A stretch of DNA of 64,000 nucleotides from Armigeres subalbatus (Eukaryota > Arthropoda > Insecta > Diptera > Culicidae), in contig NC_085140.1 in the NCBI RefSeq assembly GCF_024139115.2, positions 230,013,871-230,077,870 on the forward strand, written 5' to 3'. The notes under the pieces were generated by a model, which saw nothing but the letters and a program-made list of their open reading frames with translations, was not told the DNA's origin and made no database searches. Position numbers and translations under genes: made by a program. Numbering within the stretch: the first letter of the stretch is position 1; each line of letters begins with the position of its first letter. Positions 20,606-31,819 of this stretch are shown here, piece after piece.

Positions 20606-23030
20606 TCTATGTATTTCATTTGATTACATGTCATTAGATTAGATAAAGGTTAACGCTCTTGATGCAGCAAAACAACAAAATCAAGAATTATTATCACTGG
20701 GTTTTTTTTAACGATAAAATTTATTTTATTTTATTTTTAGTTTTTAACAATTTATAAAACATTTTAAGTGTTTAGTCTTTTGGCTCTTCAGCTTAGATAT
20801 TTTTTCTTAAATTAGTTAAACAGAAATTTCCTACAGAGTATCTAATTATACATTTTTGCCTTTCAGAGGCAGCGATCAATTAGCAAATTTGATGAAAAAA
20901 GAAATATTTACAATAAGAATTTGATAACCTAACGCATCCTAATACTTCATGTTCGGAGTGTAAACTGCGCACCCTAAACTTCTCTATACACTCACCAAAG
21001 CGTTCATAATAATGTTTTCATCCCGACCAGACGATGAACGTCAGATATTCGTGTCCTAGAAGGGGTGTTAAGGATCATCCGCAAGAATTTGTTTTGAACC
21101 CGTTGGAGTTTGTTTTTTTATGCCTATCTTCCAATGATATTTTTACTCAGCGAGCACTTTAAAAAATATACCATGCGTCTCCATGAGCATAGACAATGTT
21201 TTATGTTGTGTCCAGCCAAAGGAAACGTTTTGTAAATGATCAAAATCGTAAAGGAAAAGGTATACTATTTTCTACAAATGGATTAACAATTTTAAGAACA
21301 TTATTAAGCTCTTTTAGTGTAATGTCTTCACCTGTCATAAGACGAGCTTAGTACTATTCCATTTGATTCCACCACGATGTAATCCATACAGATACGTATT
21401 TCGACATCAACTGTAAGGCTGGCCTCGGTGTTTCGTACTTGATTCGACTTGTCGACTAAGTCGAGCCAAGTACGAGACACTGTAGACGGCCTTATAGTTG
21501 AAGCCGCATACATGTCTATAAGTTATGGAATAGTACTAAATTCGTCTCATGACCCGTGAACATTTGTTTTTCCCCAAAAATGCCAATATTTGTGAAAATC
21601 AAATGGACAACTGAAAACTATCCTAGATGCATATTTATACCTATTTAAGAAATATTTTCCAGAGGTGTATTGGTAATGGTGAACGATGAGGAAATAGGAT
21701 CTCAATCTATAAACCTTGCTATCGGTTTACATAGGTTCCACAAACAATTATTATTATTATGCTTCCGGTGTTCGAAGAATACTTTGGAACAAACTAACGA
21801 TATCAACCAAGGCCTTTTGAGAAGTGTTGAAAAGTAATTAGTTAATGTAGAAAGATAGATATCATTAAAAGAGATGAATTAAATCGGATAACTCTCATAA
21901 GATATAAGTGTTTTAGATTTAAATTAGCAGATTATTTAAAAGCAGCGCAAATTCCGAATGTTTTTTTCTGGCTTTTACCGATTAAAACAGATTTTCCAAG
22001 AGCGTTTAAACCTATGCTTTGAAGTGCACGCACAACTTAATGACTTATGACGCACTAACTTATTTTCTATCCAGTGCAAAAGTTGAATCTGTTGAAAATA
22101 ATACTTATTCATCAAACATTTACATACGTGCTTCCAAACAACATAAAATACACCAATACATTTTTGTTTTTCTGTCCTGGTGAAAATTTATGTGTTTTTT
22201 TGACAACGATGCCATTAGTTGGGTAGTGGAATTTAATTTCATAGTTCTAATTCGTCTTGAAATCAAGTAAAGATATTCCACTAAAAAAGAATATTATATC
22301 AATCCGATAATCCATGAAAGTTCTGTCTAACAACTGTACTGTTTTATGTTGCTTCTTGTCATGCCGCTATAAATCGAAACTACCATAAAAATCATTTGAT
22401 GACTAGTGAACTGCGCAACAGAGGATACAATCATGCCCGGTAGTTCCGTATGAAGCGATACCAAAACGTTTTTTGGAATCAATATCACTAATGGAAGTAA
22501 CATGTGATGCAGCCACACAGAATGGCATAAGCCATGTTGCGGCTTGTATTGGCATATTTTTCCGATCAATTACTCAGTGACTGTACAGTTTTTATGCGGA
22601 TGCTTCTGTTGCTAGAGAATGAAAAATTGGCATTCATGTTTTAAGGCTTGCTCGTGCAATAAGTTCGCGTGAAGGAAATATCATTACCCCAAAAATGGTA
22701 TTTTATAGAGGATCCGAAGATCCATGGACTCCATGGTCTGCAAATTTTACTGGGAATTTGAATGAAATTTTATTCTTAAGGTCAATACAGATAGGTCATA
22801 GGTCATGATTTGAGACCTCCCCTCTACCCTCTGTTGTGCTTTTTTGTATACCGAGTGTACGCACTGTCACAAAATCTTAACCCCCCTCGCCCCTCAAACT
22901 GTAGACGTCATTTTTGAACGACCCCATATACGAATCAAGAAATAAATCAGCTGTGAAAATTCGATTTTACGAGGTAGGGTGAAGCTTTCTTCAACAAAGT
23001 TGTCCAAAAATTACTGTTCCAGACATCTTG
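20606..23030. other. Intronic sequence without gene; contains a palindromic element
   Basis: AT-rich with no recognised coding exon. The palindrome at 21328-21560 is listed separately. The segment 22800-22930, with CCTCCCCTCTACCC and GAACGACCCC, resembles a damaged member of the Harbinger-type MITE family seen at 44330. Confidence 0.4.
21328..21560. mobile_element. Palindromic element related to 55761-55997 (PLE-end-like)
   Basis: Diverged inverted repeat whose arms hold the same landmarks as the better preserved palindrome at 55761: CATAAGACGAG at the edge, GATACGTATTTCGAC, and a centre of GACTTGTCGACTAAGTCGAG. The right arm retains ACTGTAGACGGCC ... TTGAAGCCG where the better copy has CTGAAGACGGCC ... 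GAGGTCGAAA. Flanking TTTTAGT-GTAATGTCTTCAC is also shared. Interpreted as a pair of inverted Penelope-type ends. Confidence 0.6.
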
Positions 23031-23420
23031 TTGTTGTTGAATGGTTTGGAGAACCGTTGATATTCTGAGAATACTGTGACATGTTAATGATTACAAAATG
23101 ATGGCAAAAGGAGCTCTCCTGGCCTAAAAGTATGTTCCCGACCCCGTAGATCTTTTTTGGACAATACTGACCTTTCAGATCTGCACCCAAGAATAATTTG
23201 GAGTATCGTTATTATGCTAGCAATACTGTGACATGTTTGCTAAGAGCTAATTCTGTCATATTTATAAAAGCGATATAATGGCCCAAGGTGCATTCATAGT
23301 TCAAAAGAAGTATGCCTAGGACTCCGTTAAACTCTTTACTGACATTGCAGACTTTCAATATTTGAACTCATGAGTGGTTTACAGTATGGTAGATGTCATA
23401 TGACATGTTCATAATATCTC
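23030..23420. repeat. Diverged tandem repeat, period about 165-180 bp
   Basis: Three degenerate units share the landmarks ACTGTGACATGTT, GACCCCGTAGATCT/GGACTCCGTTAAACTC, TTTTTGGACAATACTGACC/TTTACTGACATTGCAGAC and GTATGTTCCC/GTATGCCTAG. Similar low-complexity repeats with TCATATGACCTGTTC recur at 42420-42830. Confidence 0.5.
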
Positions 23421-23429
23421 ACGTCATCT

Positions 23430-24160
23430 ATTCATCGGCAAAATCAAACCAGATCAGCTATGACAGATATTGCACGCACACGGATTCTCGAGGAAACGGA
23501 CTCGGTTCATCAAGACAACAATGGATTAGGTGATATATGTAGTTCGATTTTCAATTGCATTTTCGATTCCCTTTGAAACACGCAGAGCGTTACGGTAAGA
23601 TGATGGTCTTTCGTGTCTGCTATCCAATATGTATCGCTTTGAAGGGGGTAACACGAAGGGTAGGAATTGACACGATTTTAACGAGGTCCGTTCAGGTATT
23701 TGTATTTTATGACGATATAGATATTATGTGTTGGGGAGGTTTCATCACCGTGAGATTCTTGTTGATTCTTGCATTCGATTGCTCCCTTCTACTTTGAGCT
23801 TAATTCATCGCTAAGTTCACCGGTAAAAGCCAATGAAAAATTTAATCATTGATACTATGACACGTAACTTCGAGAAGATGTAGGAATCCTACATCAGACT
23901 GAAGAGGAAAGCTAAGTGGATCGGACTGGTCATCATCACATCGAAGATGAAGGAAAAGGCTCAAGAGATGCATTGGAGTGTCGGAATCCAGGTGGTTGAA
24001 GAATTCGTGTACTTGGGCTCACTGATGACTTTCGGAGACTATACCAGCAGTGAAATTCGAAAAGAGTTCGCCATCGTACCAAACTGACTATTTACAAAAT
24101 GCTCATTAGACCGGTAGACATCTACGGAATCGAGACCTGGACAATGCTCGGGCAGCAGGG
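23430..24160 (+). pseudogene. RTE-type LINE, 3' half fragment
   Basis: Plus-strand relic beginning within reverse transcriptase. It contains the sequence equivalent to 26885-27110 of copy B, then VFVFYDDIDIM at about 23694, a degenerate YADD block that copy B has lost. It continues into the post-RT region (EEFVYLGSLM equivalent near 23998-24030) and stops near 24160, where copy B starts. Stops and frameshifts throughout. Confidence 0.7.
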
Positions 24161-25389
24161 ACTATGTCCAAGGGCATTTCAATCCCTCCCCAGGCCATCT
24201 GCAAGTTGTGGGGCCTGCCTAGGATGTGGTGGGGTTTGACAGTGGGCCCTGGTAAATTCCTATAAAAAGCTGCATGTATCCGCAAGTAGGCCCCACCAAA
24301 ACAACCGTGTGCCGCTCAAAGCGCACAAGCCCAAGTCCTGGTGTCAGGAGGGACACAAAACAGACCTGATACGACGGCCCTCCGACGAGACAGGAGGTTT
24401 GCGAAGGCCCAATAAGCCGCCTGGAAAACCAATCATTACGAACAATATAAGAGATAACACGACTCGATATAATCGGCAAAGACCTAGGCAATGAATAAAG
24501 GATCACGATTGGAAGCTTGGAACATGAAGATGTAAGTTACTAGGTTTCGCAGGTTGCGGCAGGATAATCTACGATGAATTACATCCTCGCAACTTCGACG
24601 TCATTGCGCTGCAGGAAATTTGCTGGACAGTACAGAAAGTGTGGGAAAGCGGGCATCGAGCGACTACCTTCTACCAAATCTGTGGCACCACCAACGAGCT
24701 GGGAACCAACTTTATAGTGCTGGGGAAGATGCGCCAACGTGTGATTGGGTGGTAGCTAATCAACGCAAGGATGTGCAAGCTGAGGATAAAACGCCGTTTT
24801 TTCAACTATAGCATCATCAACGTGCACTGCCCACACGAAGGGAGACCCGACGACGAGAAAGAAGCGTTCTACGCACAGTTGGAGCAGACATACGATGGAT
24901 GCCCACTGCGGGACGTCAAAACCGTCATCGGCGACATGACTGCACAGGTAGGAAGGGAGGAAATGTATAGACCGGTCATCGGACCGGATAGTCTGCACGC
25001 CGTATCGAATGACAACGGCCAACGATGAATAAACTTCGCAGCCTCCCGCGGAATGGTAATCCGAAGCACCTTCTTTCCCCGCAAAAATATCCACAAGGCC
25101 ACATGGAAATAACCTAACTAAGAAACGGAAACCAAATCTACCACATTCCAATCGACGGTAAGTTCTTCTCCGACATCACGAACGTCCGCACTTACCGCAG
25201 TGCGAATATTAAATCCGACCACTACCTCGTTGCAGTATGCCTGCGCTCAAAACTCTCGACGGTGTATAACACACGTCGAAGTCGGACGCCGCGGCTCAAC
25301 ATTGGGCGGCTACAAGACGGTAGACTAGCCTAAGGATACGCGCAGCAACTGGAAGTGGCACTCCCAACGGAAGAGCAGCTAGGGGCAGC

Positions 25390-25743
25390 GTCTCTTGAAG
25401 ATGGCTGGAGAGATAATCGATCCGCCATTGGTAGCACCACAACCGCTGCACTTGGCACGGTGCCCCCCGATCAGAAAAACGACTGGTATGACGGCGAATG
25501 TGAGCAGTTAGTGGAAGAGAAGAATGCAGCATGAGCGAGATTGCTGCAACACCGCACGAGGGCGTCGTCTCTTGAAGATGGCTGGAGAGATAATCGATCC
25601 GCCATTGGTAGCACCACAACCGCTGCACTTGGCACGGTGCCCCCCGATCAGAAAAACGACTGGTATGACGGCGAATGTGAGCAGTTAGTGGAAGAGAAGA
25701 ATGCAGCATGAGCGAGATTGCTGCAACACCGCACGAGGGCGAA
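25390..25743 (+). repeat. Perfect-looking 177-bp tandem duplication inside RTE copy B
   Basis: The block GTCTCTTGAAGATGGCTGG ... CACCGCACGAGGGC occurs at 25390-25566 and again from 25567. The two units look identical by eye. Other RTE copies have a single unit, so it is a recent local duplication. Confidence 0.85.
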
Positions 25744-25925
25744 CGAGGCATGATATAAACGGGCGCGTAACAGACAAAACTCGATTTTCCAGAGGAAAAG
25801 CACCAACAGGAAGATCGAGACAGTGAAGAGACGGAGCAACTGTACCGCGCTAATAATGCACGAAAGTTCTATGAGAAGTTACACCGATCACGTAAGGGCC
25901 ACGTGCCACAGCCCGATACGTGTAA

Positions 25926-26593
25926 TAGAGTGATTCAAATTTTGACTTTTTTGCTCCCCTATGCTTAAACGATGGCATTTGCCATTTTAATAATCGTCCT
26001 AAATTTTTAGCTAATTTGGATGTAATTTGACTGAGACCAAGCAGTTTGAAGCTTGTATGAAAATTACTATGAAAACAGTAGCTTTTGTGAAAAACCGCTC
26101 CCCATCATTGCCTATTAAGCTCTAAAAATGTATGAATACGTTAGCAACATAGGAAATTTAACAAGGGAAAATATCGTCGTTGTTGCTAAACGATTTGATG
26201 CTGGCAACAAAAGTTATTATGGAAATACTGAATAGTGGGAAATTCAATTTAACACGTAAAAGAATAACATCAATATCAATAATGAGCATTTCTGTTTTCT
26301 TTATAATTTTGCCCACAAAAGTCAGATTGCTTCGCAACAACAACTGACATTCAGCTTAGGATCTATTCTATGATGACAATGCGTTAAATATATTCAAATA
26401 TATTCTGGGCTGCTTCACGAAACGATCCTTTAAATAAGTGGGAATTCTCATAGTAATTTTCATATAACCTTAAAACAGCACGTGCACAACCAAATTACAT
26501 CGAAATCAGCTAAAATTTGGGAGGACTATAAAAAAAGCAAAAACAATCGTTTAAGCACAGGGAAGTGAAAAAGTCAAAATTTGAATCACTCTA
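25926..26593. mobile_element. hAT-like MITE, short copy, inserted in RTE copy B
   Basis: 668-bp relative of the element at 14340-17342, with the same termini (TAGAGTGATTCAAATTT) and mirror end. Flanks ACGTGTAA (25918-25925) and ATGTGTAA (26594-26601) are an 8-bp duplication with one mismatch. The LINE reads across when the element and one flank are removed. No coding capacity. Confidence 0.8.
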
Positions 26594-27892
26594 ATGTGTA
26601 AGGACATAAACGGGAACATTCTTACGAACGAGCGTGAGGTGATCCAAAGGTGGCGGCAGTGCTACAAAGAACACCTGAATGGCGATATGGCAGGCGAAGA
26701 TGGCAGTATGGTGATGGACCTGGGTGAACGCGCGCAGGACATAATTTTACCGGCTTCGGATCTCCAGGAAATTCAGGATGAGATTGGCTTGCTGAAGAAC
26801 AACAAAGCCCCTGGGGTTGACCAACTACCAGCAGAACCAGTAGAACACACATCATCCATTCATCGACTTCAAAGCCACATAAGATACAATCGATCGGGAC
26901 CAGCTATGGCAGCTAATGCAGGAACACGGATTTCCGGATAAATTGACACGGTTGATCAAAGCGACGATGGATAGGGTGATGTGCATAGTTCGTGTTTCGG
27001 GGTCATTCTCGAGTCCCTTCGAAACGCGCAGAAGGTTACGGCAAGGTGATGGTCTTTCGTGTCTGCTATTCAATATCGCTTTGGAAGGAGTAATACGAAG
27101 AGCGTAAGAGGGAACCTAGGCGGATCGGACTAGTCATCAACACGTCGAAGATGAAGTCCATGATAGGAAGAGGTTCAAGAGAAGACAATGTGAGCCACCC
27201 ACCTCGAGTTTGCATCGGTGGTGACGAAATCGAGGTGGTAGAAGAATTTGTGTACCTGGGCTCACTGGTGACTTCCAAAAATGATACCAGCAGAGAAATT
27301 CGGAGACGCATATTGGCTGGAAATCGTACGTACTTTGAACTCCGCAAGACGCTCCGATCGAAAAGAGTTCGCCGCCGTACCAAACTGACAATCTACAAAC
27401 GGCTCATTACACCGGTAGTTCTCTACGGACACGAGACGAGACACCTAGACGATGCTCGTGGAGGACCAACGCGCACTTGGAGTTTTCGAAAACAAAGTGC
27501 TGCGTACCATCTATGGTAGGGTGCAGATGGAGGACGGTACGTGGAGGAGGCGAATGAACCACGAGCTGCATGAGCGGCTGGGAGAACCATCCATCGTTCA
27601 CACCGCGAAAATCGGACGACTGCGGTAGGCCGGGCACGTAGCCAGAATGTCGGACAGTAATCCGGTGAAAATGGTTCTCGACAACGATCCGACGGACACA
27701 AGAAGGCGAGGTACGCGTCGGGCAAGGTTGATCGATCAGGTGGAAGATGACTTGCGGACCCTCCGTAGACTGCGTGGTTGGCGACGTGTAGCCATGGATC
27801 GAGCTGAATGGAGAAGCTGAATGGAGCTGAATGGAGAAGCACAGGCCAATTCGGCCTTAGTCTGAATAAATAAAATAATAACAATTATCGTG

Positions 27893-28115
27893 GGGGACCA
27901 ACACCCGCTTGGAGTTTTTGATAAAATAATGTTGCTACGGTTGGGTACTGATGGAATCCAACACAAGGAGGAAACAAATAAATAAACCACGAGTTACATT
28001 AGCTTTTAGGAGAACCGTCTATCGTTCACACCGTGAAAATTGAACGACTGCGATGAGCCGAGCATATAGCCAGACGATATCCCGATGAAAACGGTTCTCG
28101 ATAATGATCCGACAT
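27893..28115 (+). mobile_element. RTE-type LINE, short 3' fragment
   Basis: GGGGGACCAACACCCGCTTG GAGTTTTTGA and AACCGTCTATCGTTCACACC match the post-RT region of copy B (27455-27680) with many substitutions. It is a separate, older fragment. Confidence 0.65.
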
Positions 28116-28318
28116 TAAAAAGTACAGATTAGAAATACACATAATTATACACAATACTAGGTACTTAAAAAAACAAACATGTGTTCAACTCAATTACAAT
28201 GTTTGAAGACTTGATTTGTGCATATACATTATACACATTTGTTTTTTTTTTTGGTTAATTAATAAAGTAACTTGGTTTAATTAATAAAGGAGGATGTTAT
28301 CACGCTTTGTAAACTCTC

Positions 28319-28553
28319 AATTCGGCACCAACATTTAAAACCGGCGCAACTGCTTTTGTGAACAAGAGCTTATCACGTCGCTGGTGGGTTAATGTCCACC
28401 CACGCAATTCAGCGTCACTGACAGGCAGCGAATCCTCTTCTTTCATTCAATGGCGCTGGATTGCGTGGGTGAGCGCACATTAGCCCACCAGGTATGTGAG
28501 AAGCTCTTGTTTACAAATGCAGTTTCGCCCTTTTGAATTGTTTGTGCCGAATT
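28319..28553. mobile_element. Foldback MITE (AATTCGGCACMAACA ends)
   Basis: Long imperfect arms: AACAAGAGCTT, GGTGGGTTAATGT and CACCCACGCAATTCAGCG on the left are mirrored as CGCTGGATTGCGTGGGTG, ACATTAGCCCACC and AAGCTCTTGTT on the right. 235 bp, no coding capacity. Target duplication not resolved. Confidence 0.7.
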
Positions 28554-28590
28554 ATTTAATGGCGATTAAAGTGATTGGCAACACAAATCT

Positions 28591-28883
28591 TCTTCTTCTT
28601 CTTCTTATTGGCATTACATCCCCACACTGGGACAGAGCCGCCTCGCAGCTTAGTGTTCATTAAGCACTTCCACAGTTATTAACTGCGAGGTTTCTAAGCC
28701 AAGTTACCATTTTTGCATTCGTATATCATGAGGCTAACACGATGATACTTTTATGCCCTGGGAAGTCGAGACAATTTCCAATCCGAAAATTGCCTAGACC
28801 GGCACCGGGAATCGAACCCAGCCACCCTCAGCATGGTCTTGCTTTGTAGCCGCGCGTCTTACCGCACGGCTAAGGAGGGCCCT
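28591..28883 (-). mobile_element. Feilai-like SINE, copy 4 (full length, minus)
   Basis: Complete reverse-oriented copy with a TTC-repeat tail on the left and GGGCCCT on the right, B box complement near 28807, and a perfect 9-bp duplication CACAAATCT (28582-28590 and 28884-28892). Confidence 0.9.
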
Positions 28884-28892
28884 CACAAATCT

Positions 28893-29614
28893 GAAACATC
28901 TATTTTTCTTGGACTTGACATTATGCAACGACAAGTTCGATACTTTGCCGAAAAATCATCAAAAAAGACATGTGATGTAATGATTTTTTTTTAAAATAAT
29001 ATTTTCTTAAATACTGTATACATAATATGTTATGTTACATCACATGATTGCATCATTTGTGATAGGACTTTTCATTTACTTTATATGTAATGTTAAAAAC
29101 AATTACAAAATATCATTTATGTTCGTTAGTTTCTCTTTGAGAAATTCTTTTTTTCGTGCTTAAAAGGCATTTAACAAAGCTTTACGAACAATCACAATCT
29201 CAGCCTGTTCCTCTCTCCAAAACAAAAACGCTAATGAAGAATAAATTGCGATTGCAAAATGATATCAATTCAATCGGATTAATGGCAATAATGAACATCG
29301 ATTAATGCAAGCGTTCAGCTTATTCAGACACTCGTACCGTTCATGTCAGTGCAGAAAGTATCGAGGATTATTCGACCTCAGTTATCGTAAGCTTTTCCAG
29401 CTTTTTCTTTGCCTCGGTGCATGCGAGCTAAACGGTATTGATTTTAACGAGGGATATTCTCTAATTCTGTCATCCGCATCATTTATCTCAGATTCTGCTC
29501 GTTCATTCCACCCGAAGCAGGAGTTTTTGGTTGAAAAGTTGCTGATCAAATGGAGCGTATGACAAAGAGTCCGGAGGAGGTTAAAAGCATCAACTGGTCT
29601 CCCAGTGCACTTAC
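28893..29614. other. Intron downstream of GABA-B-R1 exon at 29615
   Basis: AT-rich intronic sequence. It begins with the splice donor GTAAGTGC just below 29615 (minus strand) and shows no branch to a further receptor exon in this window. Confidence 0.6.
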
Positions 29615-29831
29615 CTATAAAAAACCACACGTACGCTCTGCCGTACAGCTGCTGTTTGTACATTTCGCACAGGACCCGCCTGGCGGCAACTACGTAGAAT
29701 AGTCCGACGATGATCCGAGCATCCTGCCTCCGCAGGTTTCGCACCGCGTCGGTTGGATCGGAAAGGAATGATTGTCTCGTCACTATCTCGATACCAGCAT
29801 CCTTACATCGAGTTTCTAAATCCTCGACCGT
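29615..29831 (-). CDS. GABA-B-R1: GABA-B receptor subunit 1, internal exon (Venus-flytrap lobe, third in window)
   Basis: Part of the extracellular ligand-binding domain of the metabotropic GABA receptor subunit 1, a class C G-protein-coupled receptor that acts at synapses as a heterodimer with subunit 2. The 217-bp exon encodes 72 residues from TVEDLETRCKDAGIEIV through RQDARIIVGLFYVVAARR to YGRAYVWFFI plus one base of the next codon. It is bounded by acceptor CGCTCAG and donor GTAAGTG. The NLRRQDARIIVGLFY stretch is highly conserved between insect and vertebrate subunits; the tyrosine of GLFY aligns with a GABA-contacting tyrosine in the mammalian subunit (family knowledge). The expected next residues (WYEDNW-type) are not found below it in this window, so the following intron exceeds 29 kb. 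Confidence 0.93.
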
Positions 29832-30023
29832 CTGAGCGGTTGTTTCCGGGGGAGAATGATCCAGCAAAAATGGTTTCCAAAATGGAACAAATGAAACACA
29901 GAATAATCCATAAGTAATCGTTTGTGACCCAGTTCTCAAACATATGGGATTTGTCGTGAGCAAAAGATTTATTAACAAGGATTATTAGTCGTATTACACA
30001 AGAAGAGGTGAATGTTAACTTAC

Positions 30024-30194
30024 CGATATGAACACTTCTTCGGCTTGCTGAAGGATCGCTACCCGCGACCATCCAAATTTTTGCATTAACTTAATTCTAG
30101 TAGGATTATGTACAGTGGCAGATGGATGCGTCCTAAACAACGTAGGAAATCTACTTCTATCTGATAAGGCAGGACTAGATGCGCCATAACATAG
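30024..30194 (-). CDS. GABA-B-R1: GABA-B receptor subunit 1, internal exon (second in window)
   Basis: 171-bp exon of exactly 57 codons, phase 0 at both ends: [16 protein letters not shown], then [34 protein letters not shown]. Acceptor CACTTTTAG and donor GTAAGTT are canonical. It joins in frame to the exon at 43099 upstream and that at 29615 downstream (192-bp intron between). The YGASSPALS segment corresponds to the ligand-pocket serine region of the mammalian subunit, where a serine contacts GABA (inferred by alignment from memory of the family). No stops or frameshifts, so the host gene appears intact here. Confidence 0.95.
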
Positions 30195-31660
30195 CTAAAA
30201 GTGAAAAAGAAGAAAAAGTTATTTAAAAGAGTTGTTGGGTTTGCTTTAGCTCGAAACAGAAGTAATTAACATTTTTTTAAGTTACAGGGTTTTTTTTGAA
30301 GATACTTAACATGTTTAATGCGAACATTTCGCTATATAACGGAAAAGCTAAGCTAAGAAACGGATTCGCCTGTTAGTACCGTGCAAATTTTCTTTCAGGA
30401 ATGTATCAACTGTCGTGGTAGGAAAAAATGCTGAGAGCAAGACGCGATTGAATGTCGCTCGTCCCTAACCACATAGGTTCAAAGCCCGCACTTTGATATT
30501 GGGTTCCTTTATTATCTGTTTATGATTTCTGATTTTAACATCCAATTTCCGGTTTCAGATTTTCAATTACAAGTTTAGCATTCTATCAAGAAACGAAAGT
30601 TGAACGTGAAATTAAATCACCCGAAGGGTTATTCGGTTAAATTCAGTTTTGAGACGTGTATCAATTTTATCTTTCAATCTTATTTATACAGTGATTGGTA
30701 TTCAATTAACACAATGTAGAATTTTTATTTAAGCCCCATATAGCCGACAATCTGAATAAATTTATCCAACCGGTAATCTCCCCAACAGGTGTGCCTTCAT
30801 GTTTCTCTTCTTTACCACATTCCACGAAACCTAACTGTTGCACCTCAGCAGACTTTTTTTTGCTACTCATGGATTCACAAATTGCTGCACAAAGAGCTGC
30901 ACAAAATTGTACCGCAGCACGTGGTGTGCCGCAGTAGAAAGCTATTTCCTGCCTGAAGCACGACCAAAAAAACCCGACCGGAAAGGCATGACACTAAAAG
31001 TATCGCAAAGCTGACGGTGGATATCCTTCTGAGATGTCAACAGAGCGTGAAATACTTAAAAATTCGTTAACCACATAGAGCTTTTTGGGAAAAGGGTTCC
31101 ACTCAGAGCCGGTGCTAATGATATGCGAAAAATGCCTTCAAAGAAAATTGCAAATGAATATTAAATTCCATCGTAAAAGCTCAATGTCTGAATGATGAAT
31201 TTTGATACCCTGATCCGAGGGCAAACTAATGAACTCGTTTTCCATTTTCTTTTCTTTTTTTCACCAGTCAGCACACATGTTAGCAAAACGAACCATTAAA
31301 ATTTGGTGTCAGATTGTCTGCGTTGAAAAAAAAATACAATGTATCCGGATACACTTTTTTGTACGCGTGCAGCTCAAGTGTTGTTTTTCGCACAATTTGT
31401 AAATTTACGGCAAATTGATGGTATAAGTTCCATCAATAAAAGGAGTTTGGGGAAAATAGTTACCTCAAACATTGAAGATTCTTTTTCTCTGCCAGTAGAA
31501 CGGTGCCCCTGTTTACATAGCGAATATTGTTCAGACCCCTCATGCCCAGCGTTTTAGATTGGCTGTGTAAAATCACATAAGAGAGCTAGGTCCTCGCTTC
31601 CTTCAGTAAAGTGGTTCATCAGGATGTATGACTTTACCCTGATGACCCAGGTATTCGAAA
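30195..31660. other. Intron between GABA-B-R1 exons, proximal part
   Basis: Sequence upstream of the exon at 30024. It starts with a polypyrimidine tract (TTTTCTTCTTTTTCACTTTT on the minus strand) and continues as AT-rich intron without recognised genes or repeats. Confidence 0.6.
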
Positions 31661-31819
31661 CCTTGGGAAGATTTTTCTTCTAAGAGCATCCAAATGAATC
31701 TTAAATATTTAAGTCCTATACCGCATCGTATAATAATACATTGTAACACTCTATAAGGTTTAGTCATCTTGAACGTCAAACCAGTGATCAGTTTTCAGGA
31801 ATACGAGATGCTTAAGGTT

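Larger units (their letters stand above)
24163..27875 (+). pseudogene. RTE-type LINE, copy B (rearranged)
   Basis: Near-full-length plus-strand copy. It starts with a 5' leader, then the endonuclease: KLGTWNMK (about 24511), IALQEICW equivalent, FNYSIINVHCPHEGRPDDEK (about 24804) and GDMTAQVGREEM (about 24933; the family usually has GDFNA). After a duplicated block it resumes with KDINGNILTNEREV, the linker, LLKNNKAPGVDQLP and the thumb/C-terminal region (SRKQ-DEIEVVEEFVYLGSLVTS; HVARMSDSNPVKM equivalent). It ends CAATTCGGCCTTAGTCTG-AATAAATAA. The reverse-transcriptase active-site block is deleted near 27105, a hAT-like MITE lies at 25926-26593, and several frameshifts are present. Dead copy. 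Confidence 0.8.

Noticed and set aside
27423..27990. 153-codon and shorter minus-strand frames
   Set aside because: Antisense to the conserved C-terminal region of RTE copy B; the same shadow occurs opposite copy A at 8790-9248.
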